DNA of 64,000 nt from Alitta virens (lineage: Eukaryota > Annelida > Polychaeta > Phyllodocida > Nereididae), in assembly GCA_932294295.1 (NCBI GenBank), contig OW028584.1:20553638-20617637 (forward strand), written 5' to 3'. Positions within the stretch are counted from its first letter, which is position 1; every line of letters begins with the position of its first letter. The notes under the pieces were generated by a model. It was not told the origin of the DNA. It made no database searches and saw only the letters and a program-made list of their open reading frames with translations. Shown in pieces: positions 1-13,200 of the stretch. A program made the position numbers and the translations under genes.

Positions 1-1
1 G

Positions 2-587
2 CTGATCAAAAACTTATTGCAGACACGTTTAATAACACAAATATTGGTAAAAACCTGTGAAAAAATACCTAATACTAACACAGACCCACTTTCTTACATG
101 GAAAAAATAAATGTAAATCATTCACTTTATTTAGCTCCTACAGATTTAACTGAATTGCATAAGATTGTCAAACGGATTAAAACAAACAGTGTTGGCTGGG
201 ACGATATCCATGATACAAGAGTAGTTAAACAATGTTCTCATTCGTTTGCACATGCATTAGTTTATTTAGTCAACTTATGCCTTTCGCAGGGAATCTTTCC
301 AGATGAAATGAAATTGGCCAGGGTCATCCCATTATACAAAAGTGGAGATAGCAAGGTTAATAATTATCGTCCAGTTTCTATTTTACCTGTTTTTTCTAAA
401 AATTTTGAGCGTGTTATTTATGATAAAATATTCCAATTTGTTAATGAAAGTGATTTACTGTACAAATTTCAATTTGGATTCAGAACTAATTTTAATACCA
501 CTATGGCTTTAATTACTCTGATAGATAAAATAGTTAATGGAATTCACAATAATGAAATGACTTAGGTACTTTTTTAGATTTCAGTAA
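2..587 (+). mobile_element. LINE reverse transcriptase fragment (CR1/Jockey-like)
   Basis: An open frame enters from the left edge of the window and runs to the stop at 563-565. It encodes the fingers and early palm of a non-LTR retrotransposon reverse transcriptase: a K-S-G-D stretch followed by NYRPVSILP, and further on FGFR. After that stop, an overlapping frame (about 567-587) still reads FLDFSKA, the palm A block, so one frameshift separates the two parts. The coding signal then ends abruptly where the 82-91 bp minisatellite begins. Both the 5' end and everything from the catalytic YADD region onwards are missing, so this is a dead copy. The clade assignment rests on motif style only. 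Confidence 0.85.
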
Positions 588-914
588 GGCGAGACACAAA
601 AACAGTGTAGCATTGGATGACATTCATATGTCATTATTGCATAGTATTTTCTTAATAAACAGAATTGGTTACGAGACACAAAAACAGTGTAGCATTGGAT
701 GACATTCATATGCCATTATTGCATAGTATTTTCTATGTGCAAAATGTAAACAGAATTGGTGATGGGGCACCGAAACACTGTAACATTGGATGCAATTCAT
801 GTCATTATTGCACAGCATTTTTTATGTGCAAAATGTAAACAGAATTGGTGACGAGACACCGAAACAGTGGATGACATTCACATGCAATTAATTTATTTTG
901 CATAGCATTTTTGT
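588..914. repeat. Degenerate minisatellite, four units of about 82-91 bp
   Basis: Units begin near 590, 672, 763 and 853 with GAGACACAAAAACAGTG or a close variant. They share internal words such as CATTGGATGACATTCA and GCATAGTATTTT. Single diverged copies recur near 2482-2570 and 2735-2815, so the unit is also dispersed. The array starts exactly where the LINE coding sequence stops. Confidence 0.7.
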
Positions 915-1134
915 ATCGCAAACGATGCGTGTGAGTGTGTGTGTGATTTGGGCTTTACGTCCTGTATTTCTGCACCAGTTGGGCTAATTAGGACAGGCAG
1001 AGACCATGGCAATGACACGAAGGATGAAACAGCCATCCAACTTAGGCTCGACTGGGAATTGAACCCGGGACCCAGCGGTTGGAAGCCCAGAGCGCTACCT
1101 CTGAGCTAGGCCCCCGCCCCATCGCAAACGATGC
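915..1134 (-). mobile_element. tRNA-derived SINE with 14-bp target-site duplication
   Basis: The minus strand carries a tRNA-like head at about 1117-1045, with an A box (TAGCTCAGAGG) and a B box (GGTTCAATTCC). The anticodon-position loop reads CTTCCAA, tRNA-Gly(TCC)-like. A unique body of about 100 bp follows and ends in a CA-rich tail (929-945). The element (929-1120) is bracketed by identical 14-bp copies of ATCGCAAACGATGC at 915-928 and 1121-1134, the footprint of LINE-mediated insertion. The acceptor arms do not pair, so this is not a functional tRNA gene. Confidence 0.88.
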
Positions 1135-4100
1135 ATCCTCACTATCTCCGGCATTTTAACAGATTGAACCTTTAACTACCAGTTTACAAAAGAACACATG
1201 CGTCATCAGCTTCTGAAAATGACACCACCACTTCCGCGCCATTTGGGGAAGTTTCTCTGGCACATTAGCACCATACTACATCAAATGAATCTAAAGACCA
1301 CCCTCTTGAAGAGGTGGATTAGCTACTAGCTAAGAATGTATCCCTTGACACCAGGATTCTATTACCATAAATTTGTTGTGACCAACGAAACAGCTGGTTC
1401 CCGGCTGGACAGCAATCTCGAAGTTCTGAACCACTTCTTACCTGCCTGGTTTAGTTAGTTAGTTAGTGTTATTGTTTAACGCCTCATCAGCACCTGAGTG
1501 GGCTATGTAGAGGCTCTCTAGGGTAAGATGATTATCTATAGTTGGTAGTAGAAACCAGAAGCATGTAAAAATCAATAATTGTCTGCGTTGGATAGCTGGA
1601 GCAGCTTGTGCAATGCGCACCGTCCTGTTTTAGCCACTGGGGATAGAGGACCTCACCCAAGTGTTTCCACCCTCGCCGCGTGGAGGCCCAGGACCTTCGA
1701 GGGCTCCTGCCCGGTTTCTATGGAAACTACTCATCTTCCATCTGCTAACAAGTGCAGCATGCTGTTGATTGAAGTCTTGCCCAGGGAGACTTTTTGTATG
1801 ATTTTCAGATACTGGATAGCTCTTTCCAGAGCAGCTATGTTGGCATTTTGGCCTCATTGACCTCTTTATACTCAGATATAGTATTGCGACTTCATCAGTA
1901 GACAATGGCCATGGTGAGGTCACAGAGTGCAAGAACAATGGTCAAGTAATGGTCAGCTTGTCATAAGCTTAGGTTGTGTACCACCAAGCGTCAGTAATGA
2001 ACTTTTTTTCTGATTCAACTGTATTATACATTATGATGCTTAGAAATAAACTCAACAATACATGAAATTAAAAGCGGTCAATGAGGCAAAAATGCCACAT
2101 GGCTGCCGCGCAAAAAGGGTGTATTATTGGTAAAGCAGGGCTTTCCTTCAATCATAAAGGATATGTATATGGTATTCATCCCAATCCTTTCATTAAACAG
2201 AAGTGGTATAGGTCAGCTTTTCAGGCACATTTGCTGAGAATTGAGATAAAACTCATTTAATGTATAGCTACCAAATTTTCCTGAGTCTGGATATGCACAG
2301 GTTTACAGGTTAAGCTTTGCATAGCTTATAGGAAAACCATGGGAGTCACTATTTTCTGCACAAGAAAATATGAAATTATTATGTCCCATTTAGTACTAAG
2401 ATATGCTCATTGCATGCAGAGTCCACCCAATTAAATATCAGCAATGCCTACAACGGACTCTTAACACCAGCGACGGTTCACCCTACAAGACACCAACATA
2501 GCGCAACATTAGATGAAATTCACATGCCATTATAGCACAGCATTTTCATATAGCACTGTATGCAATGCTCAAGGCCAAAGTTCTCAAACTAAAACTGCAA
2601 ATACCAGTTCAGAAAATCAATCACTTGCACATCATATGGGTAGAGTCTGAATAAAATTTCTACGAGAAAATAACACCTGACTACAAAAATTATACCCTTG
2701 TTAATGTGTATAGGATTCTCCATAAAATGAATTGGTGGGACGAGGCACCAAAAAAGTGTACCATTAGATGACATTCACATGCCATTATTGCTTAGCACTT
2801 TCACATTTGATCCAGCAGTCCATGAACATTTATTCAAGGGATTCATACCAGCTATTCCACTATATCAACTGAAAATATTTTGTAATATAATATGTGAATT
2901 TCATTTCATCAACCAGAAAATACTGCAAAGTATGTGAATTTAATTTAACTGAATATCGTTTCATGAAGACATCTTCATCATCTGTGTATCAAACAGAAGC
3001 ACATCGACAAAGGATATAAAATAGTAGGATCAAGGTGTGATGGAGTTGGTGGGAGTCCTCAGGAAACCATGGGGGGCATCTCAGTAGCGATATATCAAAT
3101 ATCTTAGAGATGTCCCCTCATATTACATGTATTATCCTTTATTACATTCTTATTTTTCTTATATGTTAAAGTGTATCAATGATTTATGTGTAATATGAAA
3201 TAATATGTTCTGATTTCAAATAAATATAGCACTGCATGCAATGCCACACTATCAACATATTGAATGCACAATTGCCAACACAAATACTACCAGCTGCTGA
3301 GAACGACAGCACCACTTCAACACCACGTGAATAAGTTTCTATGACTGATTAACCCCTTACTACCACAAAATGACATCCATATTACTTTTTTTTTTTTTTT
3401 CATTCATTTATTTCAGTGATTATCTGCTACATCAGTGACTTGTTAATTTTATCACAATGCAATGCTAAAAAGACACTTTATTATAGACCATAGCAGACCA
3501 TAGCATTGTATCTTAATCAAATATTACATAAACAACAAGTCATACATGCGACACACCCTCAGCAGTAATTTACTGCTTTTGACAATATTGTTTTGTATGG
3601 GCAAGATGTGAATGTATAAATGTGCATATTGCAAAGGTACATAAAGAAAAACTTAAATCACATAGTGATTGTTACAATTATCTAGAGGACAAAAGAGAAT
3701 AATAAAATCCACACTTTATCTTCACTGGAAGCAATACAATGAAAGTGTACTATGTATACTTTAAGATATACCAATAATTGTTCAAGCCATTGATTATGTA
3801 CATTCATGTGACATTCCCAGGTAATCCACAAATAATGTTGCACATGGATTATCATTCATACCAAAAAATACAAATATACAATCATGAGGAAATTAATTTA
3901 ATAATAATTTGATGTCTCTGGTGATTATGAGTAGCATGTAGTATAGTCATTTTCCTTTTATGACTACACACAAATATTATTTATTTGAATTATTTGGTGA
4001 TATAAATGGCAAGTATTGATGATACATTCACTAAACTTTGATAAAATGTTATAAATACGCACATGAGCAAAAATGGCATAGTTTAAAATGTTAAATGTGT

Positions 4101-4234
4101 TAACCAAATAAGAATTTTGTACAATGTGGCATTGTTTTGTTTTCATAGGTAACACAAATGCATTCATCTTTAACAAAGAGATGACATTCAAGCGTTTACT
4201 ATAAGTTTATCAAGAATAGTACAAGGTTAAAGAT
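1135..4234. other. Gene-free repeat-derived stretch downstream of PPIG
   Basis: No convincing coding exon is visible. The overlapping open frames near 1579-1938 on both strands sit in a GC-richer repeat-like block. A GTTAGTTAGTTAG run and a TTATTGTTTAACGCC word lie near 1450-1480. Minisatellite units recur near 2482 and 2735. A run of T at 3386-3400 lies next to TTTATT (3407-3412), which reads on the minus strand as AATAAA followed by an A tract. That could mark a distal PPIG 3' end or an old retro-insertion. Confidence 0.5.
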
Positions 4235-4240
4235 TTTATT
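4235..4240 (-). terminator. Candidate polyadenylation signal of PPIG
   Basis: AATAAA on the minus strand starts 10 nt after the PPIG stop codon (4252-4250). It would give a very short 3' UTR. A second AATAAA at 3412-3407 is the alternative for a 3' UTR of about 850 nt. The sequence alone does not decide between them. Confidence 0.35.
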
Positions 4241-4249
4241 GGAATTCTA

Positions 4250-7200
4250 TTAATTACTGCTGGAGCTGCTCGATTTCCTTTTACGACTGCCACTTCTTGA
4301 AGAGCTACTACGCCTCCTGCAAAAGAAGAAGGATTCAGATTATTGTCATTAATAATCAAATATTCACACTTACACCACTCCATTGCGGTAACCCTTTCTT
4401 CAATTCAATTTAAATTCAATTTATTCCGAATTAGTAAAATTACAATACATTGTGGATGTTTACATCACATGGGTCCATACATTAAAGTTACACACTTGGG
4501 CTTTGTATGGACCTGAGTGATATATGAGATTAATAGTGATGGTAAATCAGTCTCAAAAACTGACATAAGATTAATCGGTAAGCTGTTCGATGCGATAATC
4601 GATTTTATTTTTCCATGGACTGAGAACAAATGCAAAGAACATTAACTACTCAACGTTCAAAGTTTAATGACTTTGTTTTTCTCATAGGTGGCAGCACAGA
4701 CTAGTGCTAGTGGTGCCACCTGTCAAATTATTTTTCAACACTTGCATTGATTTTCGGCTGTTACTTTTGCTGACGATAATCGATTAAAATTGGTGAATCA
4801 TGCCATCACCAGAGATTCTTTCCCTGAATAAATAGCATGATAGATCAAGGAAAGAGTGATTAACCCCATGAGGCTCTTTATTTAGTAAACATTCACAGCT
4901 AGGAGTTTAATACAAAATGAGCCCCTCTTAAAATGAAACTACGGATATAAATTTGTCCGATAAAATATTAAAATTTGGTTACCCTCTCCTGGCTGGACTG
5001 GATCTGTTACGCCGTCCTCGTGACCTTGACCTAGATTTTGATCTTGACCTAGATTTCGACCTGCTTGACCTTGAACTGGACGACCTCCTCCTACGACCTC
5101 TCGAACGACTTCTGCTTCTAGACATGGAGATTAAAATAGACAAACCCTTTTGAACTTGACTGTATCAAACGTTAACTCAATGGTGTTACAAACATCTTAC
5201 ATAGAACATAAAATGCCATGGGTTCACTTATTACTAAGCCATATTGAAAACTGAGTTTTGTAATTTATTCCTTAAGTAATAAAAAACCAATTATTATCTA
5301 ATGTTTATAAGATTTCATAATGACATCAAGTAATAGTTATATCCACAAGTAGGAGGGAGTTAAAAAGACATTTTTTTGGTTAAATCCCAACGCCTAGGGT
5401 TAACTCCTGACTGTGAGGGAAATAACTATACTCCATTAGGCCTATCTAACTATTTGTTTGATTGGTTTTACTACTCCTATTATGCTAGTTAAGTACAGTT
5501 TGTACTCGCAGAGAAGATAACTAGCATTTTCATTGGTTATCTCTTCCAAGAACAATAGAAAATTTATCATAGTGTATTACAATCTATTTTTATGACCTTT
5601 TCAATATATGTCTCTGCCCATAAAGTTTTAACTAGACTAACCTAGATGGACTTCTTCTAGGTCGTCTCGGGGGCGACCGTCTCCGAGGTGACCTTCTAAT
5701 TGGTGACCTGCGCCGTGGTCGGTATGGCGACCTCCTCCTGGGAGGAAATCGTCTCACAGGAGAGCGTCTTACTGGAGACCTCCGTCTGATCGGTGATCGA
5801 CGTCGTGGACGTGAGTTTGACCTAGATCTGGAGCGTGACTTTGAAGAATACTTTCTTTTTGGTGAGCGACTTCTGCAGAGTAAGCAACATTATTTATAAA
5901 CTTGTAACACATGCTTGTACCCATATCTCAATAGTGGATTTTCACGGAAGGTTCTCTATATTTCCACCAGGTGGCTCAGACAGAATACTGCAATTCTATT
6001 GGCAGAAAAAGTTCTCGCCCTTGACTGTGATTGGCTGAAGCAAAGTGCATCCTAGCAGGAGTATTTGTAGAGCATTTTCATGTATATTTGACTCCTAATC
6101 ATTCACTTGATATCTGCTATTTCCATGAGAAAATTATATTTATGCAATCAGTTAAGATCTACTATTGTCCGAAAAGCAAAATTAGTATTAAGAGGTGAAG
6201 AAAGACTTATGTCTTGCTGAATTCAGGGCTGCTCTGTGAAAAGACTGCATTCTAACTCCACTCGGATGGGTCCTGAAACTTAGTGTTATACTATAGAACC
6301 CCATAGATAAGGTATCAAGATGGGATAAAAAAATAAAAATAAAAAAAAAACTTCATTTGATAAAGCTCAGAGCACCTCATGTTAAACCTTCACCCCAAAA
6401 AATCACATCCAGCTCACATTCATTTACAGACATTGTTTGTGCCTGGCATAAATCAGAAAACCTGAATAACTTCAGATCTAATTCCCGCATATAATGATAT
6501 TACAAATTAAATCACTCCACCTGTGCAAATAAAGGGTAACAACACTCTTACAATACCTGGAACGAGAAGTCTTCTTATCTATGGTATCTTTCTTAGCTTC
6601 AGGAGATTGAGGTGCTTGAGAAGATGCAATTTGCATCAGACGACTGGCAATTCCTCCGCCTGCTTTATTGCCTTCTGCATTATCTCTAGAAAAATCAAAT
6701 TCATGTGACACATCAGCTAAATCAATATTATTAATCTGCCCAACAGCAATGTTCAGCAAAGTAGCGGCGAACAGCGAAGATGTATGCAATAATAATGTTC
6801 ACCAGGAACAATCAAGAAATTCCAAATGAAAAAGAAAATAAATATGTCACTTTCAATCTTTCTTAGAATGTTTTAATTCTATTCCTGGTTCTCATAATCA
6901 TAGCCTGCAACTTAGCTGAAGCTTACTGTACAAAGATCACAGCACTCAAATAAATTCAGGTTATATATCCTAACAATGCGATAGTGTGTGGACACTGAAA
7001 GTTAGGCCAGCCTCAACTAAATTTCTAAATTAAATTATTCTACTTTTGAGAACTACATATTTATACTAACGGCGGGAAATTCAGAAGATAGAAGATCTTT
7101 CATTCCCAAAAAGTGTATATAAACTTACACAACACTTTGTAGAGACTTCTTTTCTGGTGACCCGGAACTTGATGAACTTGACCTTGACCTCTGTCCCCTG

Positions 7201-10200
7201 GTGACCTCTGTTGACCTTGGTGCTTCGTCCACCAGAGGGGGTATGGCTCTCCACCCTGGAGTGTCTTTAGAAGCCGATTTAGGGGGTGATGAAGACCCTT
7301 CGCTGTCAGAATGCTCTCCTCTGGAATGTTGTCTGTAAAATAAATTTATTTCAAATTTAGAAATACGACTAGGCCATACATATTTTCAATTTCAATGAGG
7401 ATATTTTGTTATCAAGGCTGATTGTAAATACTTCATTAAAACCATATGTACCAGAAATAATTGCGAAAATACTGAAAAAACCGACTGAGTTTGATGATGT
7501 AGAACTGCCAAGGTTAAAATAGGTCCACAAAATAATTCAGCAATCTTTCATTGTCCATTTCCATTATACTAGGATCCATTATAAATATCCACTGGGTTTT
7601 TGGGCGTATTTTTCCATAAATGGCATGGAGCAGCATAAAACAGACAGGAATGTTAGCAAAAATTCAAATCCCAACTTTCTAGCTGCTTGGTAAAAACGCT
7701 TCAGGGAGAGAAATAAATTTAAGTTTGCAATATTCTCCATTGTATCATCTGCTGCTTCTCTGAGACCATAACAAATGGCTATTATGATGAAAAAAAATGG
7801 CAAAAAATTTTAATTGCAGAGATAGGAAAACTTCAAGTTAATTTGTACAGAGAGGGGTTTTTTATGACTTTTCGGTAACATTTATATCTATTTTGTGTTT
7901 CTCCATGACATTTATGTAAAACTATGACCAAAAAATGAGTGGATATTTATTTTGGACTATACTATAGATATCTTATCATCCCACTTATCCTTGCAAATAA
8001 CAAAAATATTAAACTAATTTGCCATAGATGAATAGATCAATCAACCAACAAATAAATAAATCCCACAAAGAGATACAAAAAAAAAGAAACAAAACTGAGT
8101 CACAAAAGCATGATACTCACACAACAATTTCACTTTTGTGTTTGGGTCTGTAGAAATTTAGTAATTTTTTCACATTGTGAATAATTAGAATTTAAACAGA
8201 TTTCGACATTTCAAGCTATCCTACATTATCAGGTGCTCTTAATTATGTATTGTCATACATTTCATAATAATATTGTACACATGCATATACTTTTCCTTCT
8301 TGAAGGCATATAGCCGCTGCTGAGAAGTTAATTTTAAGTTAGATAAATTAGAAATACAAGGATAAAAAGAAAATAATTAAATATGTCGGGGATAAAATAT
8401 TTTACAGTTACTTCGGACTCAAAGGCATGCTGTCATAGTTTTGAGAATTTCATATAATTTGGGTGATAATTTAAACTGTGGTGGCCATATTGTATAAAAA
8501 GCGAAAATATGTAATGTCTTAAGCAATGAAATTAACAGATAAAATTGTAAGTGAAGTTGAGTATTTAATATAATAATAATTAAATGTTCTATTGATTGTG
8601 GGATAATTGACAAATATATATTTAATGACAAATTCAATGACAACCTAACCCAATCATAGTCTGATATTACATGTATTACTCAGGGATGTGATTGATCACT
8701 GATAAAAAAAACCTGAAAATGTCAGGATGAATAAGCGCCATTGTAGGGGGGTCTGGGAAATGTTTTTAACAAATAACCAAAATAATGAAAATAATGCCAT
8801 TTCAAGCTATCTGAAGGGCAACTTCTAGGTATTACAGTTGGAGCTCTGCAAGTCCGGCGATACTCGTTGTCAGAGCCATTTCTCCCCAAAACAAAACAAA
8901 AAATTGAATTTGCACGAATCACGAGGGTCAATTTCATGTGCCAAAAAAAAACGGATTTCCGGAAAAAAAACGGAAAAATCACATCCCTGATTACTGAAGC
9001 TGCTATAATAAGGGTTTTGTGAAATGAGGGTTTGCCTCAATGGAAGATATTAAATAAATCCGTTTTATTCTGAAACTAAATGGTTCGTTTCATTAGTACT
9101 GCTATTGGACATAACTATCATAAGAGGGATCGTCAGGGTGTTCAATTATCCAATTAGAAAATACATACCTGGCCTCTGCCATATCCCAGCGACTAGGTCT
9201 TTCCTTTTGATGACCATCATCCTGAAATAAAATGATGAAAAGGTTTGCAAAATGGAAAGATTTCACAACATTCGTTTCAATTTAAGACAAAAATTTACAA
9301 CAAATTAAGGTAGTTCATTTTACGTTCTATGACGTCATACTGTGAAAGATACTTCTTTTTTCCTTCAGAAATTAATGTATAAGCTTGAAACTGAGTTATT
9401 TTTGGCTTACACATTGTAAAATGCAGCATTAATCAGCAGAATCATCAATCATAAACCAACAAAAAAACTGGCGCATTATAAATGAATAAATATAATTATT
9501 ATATTATTATTATCATAAACAAAATAAATTTCATTTTACCTTTTTGTCCGGGCTGCCCCATTTTCCAAACGCCTCACTACCAATCTCCGGCTCCTCTCCT
9601 CTGTTCATCCTGTTGCCATGGTTACCATTGTCAGCATATCCCCTGGGACTTCGCATGTGACTTGACACTCTGGGTAACAAAAATATTATCAATCAAATTC
9701 TGGAAGTGTGAAACGTTGAAGATTCATTCACTATGAGATTCTGGAGCGCACATTGCTAAATCCTCAATTAAGTATGAAATTTTTCAGGACAGGTCGTTTT
9801 AAACATAAAACAACGATATTAAATTTTTACCCATTTGATAAGCTCTGAATAGCGGAGATGCTTGATGCTTATGATAGTATTATATACACAGTACATAATG
9901 TAAAAAACTTACCGTTCAACATCCCTCTCACTTTCATACAATTGCGACACAGCTTGACTCGGTCTCTCCTTCTCTTCATAAGCAGATTCTCTGCTGAAAT
10001 AAGTACATCATGAAGTTTAACAACTAAACTTTCATCTAAAAATCCTTGCTACATAAAATTTGAGAGGTTTACTTTGATAAGCAAGTTACTCACCTCTTAT
10101 ACTGCATTTGTCTAGGATCATCTGCAGTTCTTCCATTTTGTGGCACTCCGCCTTCTTGTGACCTTGACCTCGACCGTGACCTTGAACTCTCTGACTCTGA

Positions 10201-13200
10201 CGAAGATGATGGAGAAGACTCCTTCTTTACTCGCTGCGGAGGCTGATTTCTTGGAGAATGATTGCGTGGTGCAGCCTCATGTCTGACCAGTGCAACTTTT
10301 CTGTAAGGAGAGCCATTCACTTTTTGTTCTTTCCTTGGTGAAGGAGATTCACTACTACTTCTGCCACGACCACCTCTTGGAGGTTCTGCTTTCCTTGGGG
10401 ATACGCTTTTGTGGGATTCTCCCCTATCCCTCCTTCTAGGGGCTTCCCTCTGAGGAGATTCCCTTCTCACTGGGGATTCCCTGCTCCTCCTGGAGCTCTG
10501 TTCTGATGTTCTCTTCTTAGGAGATTCCCTCCTTTGTGGGGAATCCCTTCTCATTGGGAATTCTCTTTTTCTAGGGGAATCCCTTCTCATTGGGGATTCC
10601 CTTTTTCTAGGGGATTCCCTTCTCCTTGGGGATTCCTTTTTTCTGGGGGACTCCCTTCTTCTCGGGGGCGATTCCTCTCTATCAGATGACCTTCCTCCTC
10701 TTCTAGGTGCCTCTTGCCATGAAGGAAGTCTTCCAGATGAGCTTTGTCGATTAGCTGAGTGCTCCAGTGACCGCTCTCGCCTAGGAGGTGAAATTGATGA
10801 ATCTCTTCTTTGGCGCGAAGGAACACCAGGCGAGCTGGATCTCTGTCTTTCTGACAATCGTCGTGAATCATTGTGATTTCTAGATATAATCTCAAGTCTT
10901 CTTGAATCGTTTGGTCTTTGGCGCTCTTCATAATCTTGACCTCTTCTTGGGGATGGGGAATCTCGTCTCTTTCTAGGAGATGGGGAAGTCTGCCTCCTTT
11001 TGGGCGATAGAGAAGCCTGCCTCCTTTTAGGTGATGGGGACGTCTGCCTCTTTCTGGGAGAAGGGGAAGCCTGCCTCCTTTTAGGTGATGGGGAAGGCCG
11101 CCTACGTCTGGGAGATGGGGATTCCTGCTTAATTCTGGGAGATGGGGATTCCTGCTTAATTCTGGGAGAAGGGGAAGCCTGCCTCCTTCTGGGAGATGGG
11201 GATCCCTGCCTCTTTCTGGGTGATGGGGATTCCTGCCTCTTTCTGGGGGAGGGCGATTCCTGCCTCCTTCCAGGAGAAGAATCTTGCCTCTTCCTGGCTG
11301 CTGGTGATTCCCTTCTTCTATTTGAAGAGAAACTTTCTCTCTTTTTAGGCGATGGAGAGGACTGTCTCCTGGCAGATGATGAGGAAATGCGACCTCTTCT
11401 TGGATCGGAATCTGGCCTCCTTCTGACAGGGGATTCCTTCTTTCTTGGTGAGGGGGATTCCTGTCTTGTTCCTCTTTTTGGAGGCGATGATTCTCTCCTC
11501 TTTGGAGAGTCTGATGTTTGTTGACGTCTTCTCTTTGGTGACTGTGAATCCCGTCCGTTAGATACCAATCTTTTTCTTTTGGGTGAGGGAGAATCACGAG
11601 CTCGTGGATTTTCTATAGTTATTGTCCTTGTCATGAGTGGCAACTGCCCTCTATCTGGTGAATCACGTCTTCCAGAATTGCCCCTTTTTTGTAGGGATTC
11701 CCTTCTCTGTGGGGATTCCCTTCTTTGTGGGGATTCCTTTCTTTGTGGGGATTCCTTTCTTTGTGGGGATTCCCTTCTGTTAGAATTCCTTCTTGCCTTT
11801 CCATCTTCTTTCCTTCCCCTCCTTTCTGCTGGAGACTGTGATCTCTGCCTTTCCTGACGTTTTGGGGGCGATTCCCAGCGGCTAAAGCTCTCTTTCTGCT
11901 GGCGTTCGACCTCCTCATTTCCAACTATTTCACCCTCCTCTTCTGAAGAATCTGGTTTGTGTTTCTTACTTTCCTTTTTCTTCTTTTTCCTAAAAAAAAA
12001 ATAAGCTATTGGCAGTTCATTCATAGTTGTACAATATGTTACACAAAAGCCTGAATTCACCCGTTTTTTAAGTTACAAGGTACAGTTGAATCTACTATGG
12101 ACGCTTATCTTGGTTCCTGAAAGTTTCTACATTTTAGCAGTAAGATGTTAGGGGGCGATTCCTCAAACGTACATTCACAATTCTTTTGGTGGGAGTCACT
12201 TAGGTTTTGCATATTGGGGGAGGGGACTACGGACAAAAGTAGACTCAATAGCAAATATTTGGTGAAGTAGAGTGCTCCGTTGTAATACTGTGAGGTTGTA
12301 TTGCCGTGATATATTACCGCTAGATGGCGTAATGGGGTTGACAGGTGCTGCCACCTGTTGAAAGTTTGCATCTAACTTGTTTATCATAAATAAACCTGCT
12401 TGCCGGCAGATTCCAACAGAAATGCAAGCTCATGGACATGATTAGAAGGTGCTCACAATAATACGTCACGGTATTACAATGGAGTACTCCACTTCAAAAT
12501 TTAAAATTCCATAGAGAGGCAGTTCAAAATTCGGAGATATAAACAGACAGCTAGCCTACAGAGGATTTTATAGCAAACAAGTCTCCCAATCTGTTAATAT
12601 GTATAAACCGCAATTACTCTTTTTCTTTCTTCTTCTTTCTCTTCCTTTTTTCATCATTTTCCTCTTTGTGTTTATGTCTTCGACCGTCTTTGTTGCCATG
12701 GCGACCGGATTCAAATTCTATTCTTTTGCCGTCACCTGAAATGGAAATGATACATATAAGTATATCATTCTTTTATTAGTAATACAAGTTAATAGAACAA
12801 TTTTGTCACCGAGAAAACACATTTCAAATTTGCAATAGATATATTATTATAAGATACACATACCAGCGCCTTGGAATTCTACTCTTTCGATTCTCTCTTG
12901 AGCAGGCAAAACAGGGACATCATTGATGGAAGTCAATCGACGTAATTCTTTCCTCCAATGAGGTGGAGTTTCACTTCGATCACGACTTCTCACACCATGG
13001 TACCTCTGTGAACAGGGGGGAGAAAAAATATGAAAAATCATATAATAATAATAGTTGTGACATAACAAGTAAATTTTGCTGTAAGTACAGTAACTTAAAT
13101 GCTAAATTTACGTAGGTAGCTCATGCAACTCATCATTTATTTTGTACAGGTTATGAAATATATTTCACATACCACAGGCCCTCGACCCTTAATTTTTCGG

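Noticed and set aside
1045..1117. tRNA-Gly(TCC) gene on the minus strand
   Set aside because: The A and B boxes are good, but the acceptor arms do not pair, the D stem is imperfect, and the unit lies inside a SINE with a target-site duplication.
1579..1938. Overlapping open frames on both strands
   Set aside because: They have no recognisable domain and overlap on opposite strands within a repeat-like block; neither can be supported as a gene.
8722..8982. 86-residue minus-strand open frame
   Set aside because: It lies wholly inside the MITE at 8681-8989.
11000..11524. Long plus-strand open frame opposite the RS exon (Gly/Leu/Cys-rich)
   Set aside because: It is the antisense reading of a 27-bp coding period; a period divisible by three keeps all frames open. 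No start context or splice support.
10587..11597. 336-residue minus-strand open frame overlapping the RS exon
   Set aside because: It is in another frame of the same repeat. The spliced PPIG frame connects exactly with the upstream and downstream exons.
11990..12060. N-terminal extension of the RS open frame as a gene start
   Set aside because: These codons are intron sequence before the acceptor at 11990-11991; the exon is joined to 12618 in frame.
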